32,526 bases of DNA from the NCBI GenBank assembly GCA_902788995.1, contig CADAMO010000020.1, positions 1,565-34,090 on the forward strand. Reading direction: 5' to 3'. Of the stretch, positions 1-6,585 are shown in pieces. Numbering within the stretch: the stretch's first letter is position 1; every line of letters starts with the position of its first letter. This DNA is from Oscillospiraceae bacterium (GTDB taxonomy: Bacteria > Bacillota > Clostridia > Oscillospirales > Acutalibacteraceae). The notes under the pieces were generated by a model. The model worked only from the letters and a program-made list of their open reading frames with translations, searched no databases and was not told where the DNA came from. The position numbers and the translations under genes were made by a program.

Positions 1-594
1 CACCACCGTGCAGGCGATGATCAGGTAGCGCTTTTTCTCATACGCCACGGGGGTGGCGGTGCTGATGACCTTGGGCAGCACGAAGCCCGCGATGAAGAAG
101 AACACTTCCGGCAGGGCGGAACCGATGGAGTTCCAGATCTTGCTGAAGGAGATCACACTGCTGCGCTCTTCCGCGTTGGGGGTCAGCACGTTGGGCAGCC
201 CCCAAAAGGGAACGTCCGCCATGGTGTACATCATGCCCCACAGCACGTAGACGACGGCGCAGTAGATCGCCAGCTTGCTGCCGTCCAGCGAGGGGCTCAG
301 GTACATGAGCACCGTAAGCACGGCGATGGGCCCGGCGGCAAAGAGGATGTAGGGCTTCATTTTGCCCCACCGGGTGGTGTGCCTGTCAACGATCATACCC
401 ATCAGCGGGTCGTTGACCGCGTCCCATACCCGGGCCAGCAGCATCAGCAGCAGCACAAAGACCGGCGCCAGATGCAGCACGCTCATGTAATAGTCGCTGA
501 TGTAGCTGGACATCATGGCATAGATCATGCCCTGACCAAGGCCGCCCAGCGAGAACATCCAGAGTTCTTTTTTCGATACGTATTTGTCAGCCAT
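1..594 (-). CDS. GPH-family sugar:cation symporter, 3' end cut off by window edge
   Basis: The open frame runs from an ATG at 594-592 to the first base of the window without a stop, giving 198 codons of a membrane protein that begins MADKYVSKKELW. Several hydrophobic segments are visible. The cytoplasmic motif between helices 2 and 3, RVWDAVNDPLMGMIVDR followed by TRWGKMKPYIL, is typical of the glycoside-pentoside-hexuronide (GPH) branch of the major facilitator superfamily, which imports sugars and glycosides with Na+ or H+. Full-length members are about 450-500 residues, so more than half is missing here. It is a paralogue of the symporter at 13171-15003 but lacks that protein's large loop insertion. 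A good promoter lies upstream on the same strand. The substrate cannot be told from this fragment. Confidence 0.88.
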   Translation of the reverse strand, partial: MADKYVSKKELWMFSLGGLGQGMIYAMMSSYISDYYMSVLHLAPVFVLLLMLLARVWDAVNDPLMGMIVDRHTTRWGKMKPYILFAAGPIAVLTVLMYLSPSLDGSKLAIYCAVVYVLWGMMYTMADVPFWGLPNVLTPNAEERSSVISFSKIWNSIGSALPEVFFFIAGFVLPKVISTATPVAYEKKRYLIIACTVV

Positions 595-633
595 ACGATC
601 ACAGCCTCTCTGCAGTATTTCGGATATAAGAAA

Positions 634-662
634 ATTATACTGTATCGCTTTCCATTTTACAA
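634..662 (-). promoter_or_regulatory. sigma-A-type promoter for the GPH symporter
   Basis: On the minus strand a -35 box TTGTAA (662-657) and a -10 box TATAAT (639-634) are separated by 17 bp. They sit about 40 bp upstream of the symporter start. Confidence 0.6.
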
Positions 663-850
663 TCATCAAATCGGCGTTTTTTTGCACAATTACTGTTGTT
701 TGTCGAAAATCCACAAAAACAGAACCTGAATTTTGGCACACAAAAAACACAATTTGCTTTTTTGTTCATAGTTCTGTCATAAATCTGTGATAAAATGACA
801 ACGCACTGAGGAAGAGTGCATCAATTCGATTGAATAAAAGGGTGTATATC
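663..850 (+). promoter_or_regulatory. intergenic region with extended -10 promoter for the small-peptide genes
   Basis: This gap separates the divergent symporter from the small-peptide genes. An extended -10 element TGATAAAAT lies at 788-796, about 55 bp upstream of the first peptide start, with no clear -35 box at 17 bp. No longer gene is supported in this gap. Confidence 0.4.
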
Positions 851-931
851 ATGTTTCAGGTAATTATCAATTACGTCAAGAATCTGTTTGGCGGTTTCAG
901 CGGCGTTGTTTCCTTTTTCAGCATTTTCTGA
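851..931 (+). CDS. 26-residue hydrophobic/amphipathic small peptide
   Basis: ATG at 851 and TGA at 929-931 encode MFQVIINYVKNLFGG followed by FSGVVSFFSIF. An AAAGGG element lies about 9 bases upstream as a possible ribosome binding site. The peptide is almost entirely hydrophobic, with a single Lys, a central Gly-Gly and an aromatic-rich C-terminus, so it could lie in or on a membrane. It is followed after 21 bp by a second small ORF with a better ribosome binding site, and the pair is closed by a strong terminator at 1076-1112. This gives promoter, two ORFs and terminator, as in a real small-gene unit. I do not recognise a family. Possible roles are a type I toxin-like or phenol-soluble-modulin-like peptide, a leaderless bacteriocin, or a small membrane protein; none is shown. 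Confidence 0.5.
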   Translation: MFQVIINYVKNLFGGFSGVVSFFSIF

Positions 932-952
932 TAAAAGGAAAGGAGTGGTCCC

Positions 953-1060
953 ATGGAAAATTTTGCGGAAACCTTCAAAAAGGCCTTTGAAACCATCATC
1001 AATCTGATCCAGAGCATGATCCAGAGCATTACGGATCTGGTTTCCAACATTTCAAAATAA
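953..1060 (+). CDS. 35-residue amphipathic helical small peptide
   Basis: ATG at 953 and TAA at 1058-1060, preceded by AAAGGAAAGGAG at good spacing. The product begins MENFAETFKKAFETI and continues INLIQSMIQSITDLVSNISK. Hydrophobic residues (F, I, L, M, V) recur every three to four positions with polar and charged residues between, so it should form one amphipathic helix. It contains no Cys, no leader and no double-Gly motif. It is co-directional with the 26-residue peptide and shares its terminator. The strong ribosome binding site and the terminator 16 bp downstream make it the more convincing of the two. The family is unknown to me; a membrane-active or partner peptide is one reading. Confidence 0.6.
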   Translation: MENFAETFKKAFETIINLIQSMIQSITDLVSNISK

Positions 1061-1075
1061 GACAAACACGGATTT

Positions 1076-1112
1076 CGCCCGATGCTGTTACCCATCGGGC
1101 GTTATCTTTTTT
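1076..1112 (+). terminator. intrinsic terminator of the small-peptide unit
   Basis: A perfect 9-bp stem CGCCCGATG / CATCGGGCG (1076-1084 with 1093-1101) with an 8-base loop is followed by a T-rich tract (TTATCTTTTTT). Confidence 0.85.
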
Positions 1113-1143
1113 AGCGGTATTGTAAATACTTGATAAATAGCAA

Positions 1144-1172
1144 TTGACTTTGCCGCTTTATTTTGGTAAAAT
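1144..1172 (+). promoter_or_regulatory. sigma-A promoter of the SCP2/aminotransferase/transketolase operon
   Basis: A -35 box TTGACT (1144-1149) and -10 box TAAAAT (1167-1172) are separated by exactly 17 bp. They lie about 58 bp upstream of the first start codon. The 5' leader contains GGTGTATATCA, an 11-mer also found immediately before the start of the 26-residue peptide at 841-851. No other recognisable leader structure was seen. Confidence 0.7.
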
Positions 1173-1229
1173 AACTGGTGTATATCAATCAGAGGACGAC
1201 AGCCTTTGAAAAAATAGGAGGAATGTGTT

Positions 1230-1991
1230 TTGACAGATTCAAAAACCCTTGCGTACATCAATATGTATGCGATCTTCGGTACTCTCGAAAACCTCTGCGA
1301 GCTGGATGAGAACGCCAGAGCCCTGCTGAAGAACAAGAAGCCCATCTCCATCGGCTTCGACGTGAAGAACGGCCCCGCCGCCACGCTGTACTTCAAGAAC
1401 GGCTACTGCCGGCTTGAGGACGGGTGCAATCCCAAGGCCACCATCCGCATCCCGTTTTCTTCCTGCGAAAAGTTCAACGGCATGATCGACGGCACCGTGA
1501 CCCCCATCCCCACCAAGGGCCTGCTGCACATCGGTTTCCTTCTCAAGAGCTTTATGCCCCTGACGGACCTGCTGACCAAGTATCTCCGTCCCGATCCCAA
1601 GGATCTGGAGGATAAGGCCTTCTTCGAGACCAGCACCAAGCTGATGTTCTATCTGATTACCGTCGCCCTGTCCCAGATCGGCAACCGCGACGAGATCGGC
1701 CGCTTCAGCGCCCATCTGATCCCCGACGGCGTCATCAAGATGTCCATCAAGGACGGCCCCGCCGCCGGCATCCGCGTGTGCGACCACCACATGGTCACCA
1801 TCAAGAAGAACCCCGAGAAGTATCGCGCCATCATGGAGTTCGAGAGCATCGAGCTGGCCCGCGACCTGTTTGACGGCAAGGTCAACTCCGTGGCCTGCAT
1901 CGGCGAAGGCACCATCGCCATGGGCGGTATGATCAACATGATCGACAACGTCAACCGCATCCTTGACCGCGTCGCCCTGTATCTGGCATAA
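1230..1991 (+). CDS. SCP2-like (sterol carrier protein 2 fold) protein, first gene of the operon
   Basis: The start is TTG at 1230, eight bases after AGGAGG (1216-1221); no ATG has a comparable site. The 253-residue product has no signal peptide or membrane span. Residues about 35-125 (ISIGFDVKNGPAATLYFKNG, then PKATIRIPFSS) resemble the SCP2 fold, which binds hydrophobic ligands such as acyl chains or sterol-like lipids. A second half ends with an SCP2-like 'ARDLFDGKVNSVACIGEGTI' stretch. The gene is followed directly by the aminotransferase, whose ribosome binding site overlaps this stop codon, so the two are likely coupled. A second protein of the same general type ends the operon at 5363-6181. 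The family call is by pattern; the ligand is unknown and a carrier or scaffold role is inference. Confidence 0.72.
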   Translation: MTDSKTLAYINMYAIFGTLENLCELDENARALLKNKKPISIGFDVKNGPAATLYFKNGYCRLEDGCNPKATIRIPFSSCEKFNGMIDGTVTPIPTKGLLHIGFLLKSFMPLTDLLTKYLRPDPKDLEDKAFFETSTKLMFYLITVALSQIGNRDEIGRFSAHLIPDGVIKMSIKDGPAAGIRVCDHHMVTIKKNPEKYRAIMEFESIELARDLFDGKVNSVACIGEGTIAMGGMINMIDNVNRILDRVALYLA

Positions 1992-2005
1992 GGAGGAAGA
2001 GAATA

Positions 2006-3256
2006 ATGGCATCCAAATATTATAACTACGCAAAAAGCAACGAATTATACAAAAGAGCCTGCAAGGTGATCCCCTCCGGTCTGTACGGCCACCAGGGCCC
2101 TGCGGAGGGCTGCTGGATCCCCCCCACGAGCTGGCCCTTCTTCACCGACCACGCGGAGAAATCCTATTTCTGGGACGTGGACGGCAACAAATTCATCGAC
2201 TATATGTGCGCCTACGGCCCCAACGTGCTGGGTTATAACGATCCCGACGTGGACGCCGCCGCCATCGAGCAGGCCAAGAAAGAGAACTGCGTCACCACGC
2301 CCTCCACGAAGATCCTGGAACTGGCCGAGCTGATGGTGGATACCGTCGCTTCCGCCGACTGGGCCTTCTTCATGAAGAACGGCAACGACACCACCCAGGG
2401 CGCCATCATGTGCGCCAGAGCTTATACCCACCGCAAGAAGATCATCTTCGTCAACGGCTTCTATCACGGCGTTTCCATGTGGACCCAGAAGGTGGACTAT
2501 CCCGGCGTTCTGCCCGAGGACGTGGCCAACAACCTGTACGTGGACTGGAACGACTTCGAGGCGCTGGAAAAGCTGGTGGCCGAGAACGAGGGCGAGATCG
2601 CCGCGTTCATCTCCACCCCCTACCTCCACGGCAACTTCTATGACAACGTGCTGCCCGAGGAAGGCTACTGGCAGAAGGTCAGAAAACTGTGCACCGAAAA
2701 GGGCATCGTGCTGATCGTGGACGACGTGCGCGCGGGCTTCCGTCTGGATCTGGCCGGTTCCGACCACTTCTACGGCTTCGAGGCGGACCTGATCTGCTTC
2801 TGCAAGGCCATCGCCAACGGCTGGAACGTCTCCGCCCTCTGCGGCAAGGAGTTCCTGAAGTCCTCCATGAGCTCCCTGAGCTACACGGGCTCCTACTGGA
2901 TGAGCGCCGTTCCCTTCGCGGCCGGCATCGCCTGCATCAACAAGCTGAAAGCGCTTGACGCGCCCAAGCTCTTCCGTGAAAAGGGCCTCAAGCTGACCAA
3001 CGGCCTCAAGGAAGTGGCCGCCGCCAACGGCTTCAATCTGGTGGTTTCCGGCGAACCGGCGCTGTTCTATCTGCGTCTGGCGGACGACGACTCCCTGCTG
3101 ATCCATCAGGATTGGGTTCAGGAGATGGTGCACCGCGGCATCTATATCACCTCGCACCACAACCACTTCCTGAACGCCTCCCTGACGGACGAGGATATCG
3201 CCCGTACCCTCGAAGTGGCCGACGATTCCTTCAAGGCGATCAGAAGCAAATATTGA
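2006..3256 (+). CDS. class III PLP-dependent aminotransferase, glutamate-1-semialdehyde aminomutase-like
   Basis: ATG at 2006 follows AAGGAGG. The 416-residue length fits the family. The sequence opens with NELYKRACKVIPSG, matching the 'A..viPgG' start of glutamate-1-semialdehyde aminomutase (HemL) relatives. Visible motifs are MKNGNDTTQGAIMCARAY around residue 127 (phosphate-binding region), FVNGFYHG (residues 148-155), IVDDVRAGFR with Asp239 to contact the pyridine nitrogen, and FCKAIANG with Lys267 as the Schiff-base lysine. It should transfer or move an amino group on a carbonyl substrate in the cytoplasm. No other haem genes are nearby, and the split transketolase next door points to a sugar- or keto-derived substrate. 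HemL itself is unlikely because the family 'DEV' is DDV here and several motif residues differ. Confidence 0.85.
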   Translation: MASKYYNYAKSNELYKRACKVIPSGLYGHQGPAEGCWIPPTSWPFFTDHAEKSYFWDVDGNKFIDYMCAYGPNVLGYNDPDVDAAAIEQAKKENCVTTPSTKILELAELMVDTVASADWAFFMKNGNDTTQGAIMCARAYTHRKKIIFVNGFYHGVSMWTQKVDYPGVLPEDVANNLYVDWNDFEALEKLVAENEGEIAAFISTPYLHGNFYDNVLPEEGYWQKVRKLCTEKGIVLIVDDVRAGFRLDLAGSDHFYGFEADLICFCKAIANGWNVSALCGKEFLKSSMSSLSYTGSYWMSAVPFAAGIACINKLKALDAPKLFREKGLKLTNGLKEVAAANGFNLVVSGEPALFYLRLADDDSLLIHQDWVQEMVHRGIYITSHHNHFLNASLTDEDIARTLEVADDSFKAIRSKY

Positions 3257-3257
3257 T

Positions 3258-3397
3258 GTAGCACGGCGCCCCGCGCCGCTGCAACGCAGTTCCGAATCAA
3301 GCAGCACGGCGCCCCGCGCCGTTGCAACGCATTTCCGAATATCTATTTTTGTAAGGTAATTGTTTTCCGGCATTAACGGCGCACGGCGCCGTGCTAC
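3258..3397. repeat. REP-like palindromic repeats inside the operon (two direct copies and an inverted end)
   Basis: Two 40-bp direct copies (3258-3297 and 3301-3340) differ at three positions. Each holds the palindrome GGCGCCCCGCGCC. The segment closes with an inverted copy of the left end: GTAGCACGGCGCC at 3258-3270 against GGCGCCGTGCTAC at 3385-3397. The element fills the gap between the aminotransferase and the transketolase genes. Its ends resemble those of the inverted repeat at 9241-9392 (GTAGCGCGGCACC), which suggests a dispersed REP/BIME family in this genome. Confidence 0.7.
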
Positions 3398-3452
3398 AAT
3401 GGAAACCATCACCGACTATTTGCGAAATAATACAAAACAGGAGGTAATACAT

Positions 3453-4331
3453 ATGTCCTTGTCAAAGCAAGAGTGGCTTGCTCTTGAAAAGAAAGCGCAT
3501 GAACTTCGCAAACTCTGCCTGCAGACCACCCAGTGGGCAGGTTCCGGTCACATCGGCGGCGGCCTCAGCGTGCTGGATCTGCTCACGGTCCTCTATCACA
3601 AATATCTGAACATCAAGGTCGAAGATCCCCAGTGGGAAGACCGCGACCGTTTCATCCTCTCCAAGGGCCACGCGGCCATTGCCTACGCCCCCGTCCTCTG
3701 CGACAAGGGCTTCAACGATCCTGAAATGCTCAAGACCTTCAACCTGTCCGGCTCCAAGATGGGCATGCACCTTGACTCCAACAAGGTGGTGGGCGTGGAC
3801 GCCTCCACCGGCTCTCTGGGCCACGGCTGCTCCATCGCGGCGGGCACGGCGCTTGCCGCCCGCATTCTCGGCAAGGATTACCTGACCTACGTCGTCACCG
3901 GCGACGGCGAGCTGGACGAAGGCTCCAACTGGGAAGCGTTCATGACCATGAGCCACTATGAGCTTTCCAACTGCATCGTCTTCATCGACCGCAACCACTG
4001 CATGATCGACGGCCCCACGGAAGAGGTCATGAAGCTGGAACCGCTGGCTGACAAGATGAAGGCTTTCGGCTTCAACACCGTCACCGTCAACGGCAACCAT
4101 ATCGACGAGCTGTGCGATGCCATCGACGCCGCCATCGCCCGCTCTAAGGAAAAGTGCGCCCCCTCCTGCATCATCATGGATACCCTCAAGGGCGCGGGCA
4201 TCAAGGATATCGCCGGCGACTATCACTGCCACTACATGGCTCTGGACGACGATACCTTTGCCAAGTATAACAAACAACTGGATGAAGATTACGCGGAGAG
4301 AGTAGCCCGCGCGGAAAAGGAGGCTAAGTAA
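3453..4331 (+). CDS. transketolase, N-terminal (thiamine diphosphate-binding) subunit
   Basis: ATG at 3453 is chosen because AGGAGG (3439-3444) lies eight bases upstream; an in-frame ATG at 3360 would add 31 residues running through the repeat. The 292-residue product has the transketolase N-domain order: GHIGGGLSVLDLLTVLY, then DRDRFILSKGHA, then the thiamine diphosphate motif GDGELDEGSNWEAF ending in IDRN. It should pair with the product of the next gene, one base downstream, to form a split transketolase that moves two-carbon ketol units between sugar phosphates. Split transketolases are used both in central metabolism and in dedicated pathways such as apiose (AptAB) or sulfosugar (SqwGH) breakdown. 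The operon context with an aminotransferase and SCP2-like proteins argues for a dedicated pathway here; that is inference. Confidence 0.93.
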   Translation: MSLSKQEWLALEKKAHELRKLCLQTTQWAGSGHIGGGLSVLDLLTVLYHKYLNIKVEDPQWEDRDRFILSKGHAAIAYAPVLCDKGFNDPEMLKTFNLSGSKMGMHLDSNKVVGVDASTGSLGHGCSIAAGTALAARILGKDYLTYVVTGDGELDEGSNWEAFMTMSHYELSNCIVFIDRNHCMIDGPTEEVMKLEPLADKMKAFGFNTVTVNGNHIDELCDAIDAAIARSKEKCAPSCIIMDTLKGAGIKDIAGDYHCHYMALDDDTFAKYNKQLDEDYAERVARAEKEAK

Positions 4332-4332
4332 T

Positions 4333-5343
4333 ATGGCAGGCGGATTTGTTTATAACGCGATCGATCAGACGGAAGTCGCGACCGCGGAAATCTACGGCAA
4401 AGCGATTGCCGATATTATGCAGAAGGACCCCAGGGTCGTGGCCATCACCGCGGACCTTGCGAAGTCCACAAAGCTGGGCGACGTGCTCAAGACCTGCCCC
4501 GAGAGAGTCATCAACGTGGGCATCGCGGAGCAGGATATGTTCGGCGTGGCCGCCGGTATGGCAAGAGCCGGCTGCATCCCGTTCCTGTCCGGCTTCTCTG
4601 CGTTCACCTCCATGCGCGCATGTGATCAGCTGCACACGGATATCTGCTATCAGAACGTCAACGCGAAGATCATCGCCACCCATTCAGGCACCTCCTTCGG
4701 GCAGGCGGGCTCCACCCATCACGCCATCGTTGACCTGGCCATCACCCGCGCCATGCCCAACCTGACCGTGATCGTCCCCGCCGACGGCTTCGAGACGGCC
4801 AACGCCGTCAACGCCGCCTATGAGAACGTGGGCCCCTATTACATCCGCATCAACCGCGGCTTCGACCGCGTCCTGTACGACAACATGGACTACGGCTTTG
4901 AAGTGGGCAAGGCGGTGGAGGTCCATGAGGGCACCGACGCCACCATCATCGCCTGCGGCTCCTGCGTGTTCCAGGCGAGAGAAGCGGCCAAGTTCCTGGA
5001 GAACGCCGACGGCCTGAAGGTCCGCGTGCTGAACATGCACACCATCAAGCCCATCGACAAGGACGCCATCGTCAAGGCCGTCCTCGACACCAGAAGGATC
5101 ATCACCGTGGAAGACCACAGCACCATCGGCGGCCTCGGCTCCGCCGTGGCGGAGGTCATGGCACAGGCCGGCAAGGGCTGCGCCTTCAAGATGCTGGGCC
5201 ATCCCGACAAATTCGCCCCCATCGGCCTGCAGGAGGACATCATGTCCGAGGTGGGCATCGACTCCAACGGCATCATCGCCGCTGTCCGTGAGCTCATGAA
5301 GATGGACTTCGAGGAAGACGACAACTGGGACGACGAATTCTGA
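4333..5343 (+). CDS. transketolase, C-terminal (pyrimidine-binding) subunit
   Basis: ATG at 4333 lies one base after the stop of the N-subunit gene, with its ribosome binding site (AAAGGAGG) inside that gene's last codons. The 336-residue product holds the pyrimidine-binding domain with RVINVGIAEQDMFGVAAGMA, where Glu66 is the conserved glutamate that activates thiamine diphosphate. This is followed by SGTSFGQAGSTHHAIVDLAI and then the C-terminal transketolase domain (LNMHTIKPIDKDAI, VEDHSTIGGLGSAVAEVM). The length and order match other stand-alone C-subunits. The very acidic tail (EEDDNWDDEF) is unusual for the family. It should form a heteromeric enzyme with the preceding gene product. Confidence 0.93.
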   Translation: MAGGFVYNAIDQTEVATAEIYGKAIADIMQKDPRVVAITADLAKSTKLGDVLKTCPERVINVGIAEQDMFGVAAGMARAGCIPFLSGFSAFTSMRACDQLHTDICYQNVNAKIIATHSGTSFGQAGSTHHAIVDLAITRAMPNLTVIVPADGFETANAVNAAYENVGPYYIRINRGFDRVLYDNMDYGFEVGKAVEVHEGTDATIIACGSCVFQAREAAKFLENADGLKVRVLNMHTIKPIDKDAIVKAVLDTRRIITVEDHSTIGGLGSAVAEVMAQAGKGCAFKMLGHPDKFAPIGLQEDIMSEVGIDSNGIIAAVRELMKMDFEEDDNWDDEF

Positions 5344-5362
5344 TAAAAGGAGGAGCTATTCT

Positions 5363-6181
5363 ATGGCAATCGCACAGGAAGAATTATATTCCAACAAGAT
5401 ATTTTTGAATGCCGCTCTTCCGCTCATCAAGGTCATCGCCACCGACGTTCCCTCGCTCAGGAAAAAGTTTGAGCACGCCCACGCGGTCATTCAGATCAGC
5501 GCGAAGAACCCGGAGGTGCCGGAGGGCAAGGTGGGCACCCACTTCGTCGTCAACAACGGCGAGTGGCTGGTGCATCCGTGCCTGGACTATTCCAAGGGCC
5601 ACAGCGAGATCGAGTTTTCCAGCGTGGTCGCCCTCAACAAGTTCTTCAAGGGCGATATCCCCGGCGCCATCAAAGAGGGCGGCGTGCCCAAGATCCGCCC
5701 CGGCAAGTACCCCGGCGCTTTCGTCAGCTTCGTGATGACCCTGCTGAAAATGGCCAACGTGCTGGGCGCCACCGAGCCGCCGGAGTCCGAAGAGGATAAG
5801 GCGCTCATGGTCAAGTGCATGTTCTATCTGCTCACCAGCGGCATCAGCCAGCTGAACAAGATGGGCCATCCGGAGATCCACGAGTGGACGGCGAAATCCC
5901 CCGACCGCGTCTACGCCCTGGCGGTGAACGACCACCCCGAGGCCTCGGCGTATATCCGCATCAAGGCGGGCAAATCCCGCGCCGGCCGCGGCGAGTACAA
6001 GCGCGCCATGCCCTTCTTCACCCTGCGCTTCGATTCCTACGACAGCGCGCTGGGTATCCTTCTGGGCATCGACGACATGCTGGAATCCACCAAGTCCGGC
6101 AAGCTGATCATGGACGGCGGCCCCGAGTTCGGCGCCCAGTTCGGCGGCTTCCTGCTGACCATCGGCGATCTGGCGAAATAA
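5363..6181 (+). CDS. SCP2-like protein, last gene of the operon
   Basis: ATG at 5363 follows AAAAGGAGGAGC, 19 bp after the transketolase C gene. The 272-residue protein is soluble, with no signal peptide. It is a distant paralogue of the operon's first gene: both have an N-half with a 'V..G..L..P..D.S/K' pattern, a central hydrophobic helix with MFYLLTSGISQLNKMG (compare MFYLITVALSQIGNRD in the first), and a C-half rich in beta-strand that ends in an SCP2-like 'DSALGILLGIDDMLES' stretch. SCP2-fold proteins bind hydrophobic ligands; two such proteins bracketing an aminotransferase and a transketolase suggest a lipophilic intermediate or product. The last codons (LTIGDLAK) are duplicated at 7541-7567 beyond an inserted module. 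The exact function is unknown. Confidence 0.72.
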   Translation: MAIAQEELYSNKIFLNAALPLIKVIATDVPSLRKKFEHAHAVIQISAKNPEVPEGKVGTHFVVNNGEWLVHPCLDYSKGHSEIEFSSVVALNKFFKGDIPGAIKEGGVPKIRPGKYPGAFVSFVMTLLKMANVLGATEPPESEEDKALMVKCMFYLLTSGISQLNKMGHPEIHEWTAKSPDRVYALAVNDHPEASAYIRIKAGKSRAGRGEYKRAMPFFTLRFDSYDSALGILLGIDDMLESTKSGKLIMDGGPEFGAQFGGFLLTIGDLAK

Positions 6182-6203
6182 TCATCCAACCCACAAAACG
6201 CAT

Positions 6204-6237
6204 CCGGCGGAGTGAACCCTCACCCCGCCGGTTTTTT
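6204..6237 (+). terminator. intrinsic terminator of the SCP2/transketolase operon
   Basis: The stem CCGGCG / CGCCGG (6204-6209 with 6226-6231), extended inward by GTGA / TCAC, is followed by TTTTTTATT. A near copy of this hairpin occurs at 7587-7620. Confidence 0.85.
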
Positions 6238-6241
6238 ATTC

Positions 6242-6460
6242 TTATTCTTCATCCGGTATATATTCCAGAATATCTTCCACTCTGCAATTCAGTATTGCGC
6301 AAAGATCGTTCAACGTAACGGTACTGATCGGTTTGTTGTGTTTTAATCGGTCAAGCAGACTTCTGCTGATGTTGTATTCTTTTATCAGTCTGTAGGTCGT
6401 GATCCCTTTGTCTTTCATCGTTTTATAAAAAGGGGAATAATCGATCATTCTTCTCACCAT
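6242..6460 (-). CDS. small XRE-family (Cro/CI-type) HTH regulator
   Basis: This 72-residue protein carries one helix-turn-helix domain: ITTYRLIKEYNISRSLLDRL as the DNA-binding core, followed by LNDLCAILNCRVEDILEYI, the usual closing helices of the YozG/HTH_26-type XRE repressors. Two starts are possible, ATG at 6460 or the in-frame ATG at 6448 (MIDYSPFY); neither has a strong ribosome binding site. It is divergent from the zinc-ribbon membrane protein, and the shared intergenic region carries palindromes over the promoter, so autoregulation and control of the neighbour are likely but inferred. It lies in an AT-rich block unlike the flanking operon and converges on the operon terminator. Confidence 0.85.
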   Translation of the reverse strand: MVRRMIDYSPFYKTMKDKGITTYRLIKEYNISRSLLDRLKHNKPISTVTLNDLCAILNCRVEDILEYIPDEE

Positions 6461-6561
6461 ATAAAACGATAAACGATACTCTTTCTATTGACAATTGTCG
6501 ATAAATAGAGTATAATTTTCGCGTAGTATCATTATTGTAGCCACCATTATAATAATGATAC
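6461..6561. promoter_or_regulatory. divergent control region: strong promoter, operator-like palindrome and leader hairpin
   Basis: On the plus strand TTGACA (6488-6493) and TATAAT (6511-6516) with 17 bp spacing form a consensus sigma-A promoter for the zinc-ribbon gene. The perfect palindrome GACAATTGTC (6490-6499) overlaps the -35 box, and repeated ATCGTTT-type sequence lies at 6465-6478. Both are good candidates for binding by the adjacent XRE regulator. An 11-bp inverted repeat GTATCATTATT / AATAATGATAC (6526-6536 with 6551-6561) falls in the leader just before the ribosome binding site and could be a second operator or an RNA hairpin. Confidence 0.7.
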
Positions 6562-6585
6562 AAAAAATGAAAAAGGGTGAAAAAA

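Noticed and set aside
1239..2033. Long minus-strand open frame opposite the first SCP2-like gene (and similar long frames opposite 2045-3412, 11354-13006, 13150-15567, 17991-20240, 22688-24937)
   Set aside because: These mirror GC-rich codon bias of the real genes, have low-complexity Ala/Gly/Val/His-rich translations, no ribosome binding sites and no family features.
2006..3256. Aminotransferase as the haem-pathway HemL
   Set aside because: No haem genes are nearby, conserved motif residues differ (DDV in place of DEV), and the operon partners are a transketolase and SCP2-like proteins.
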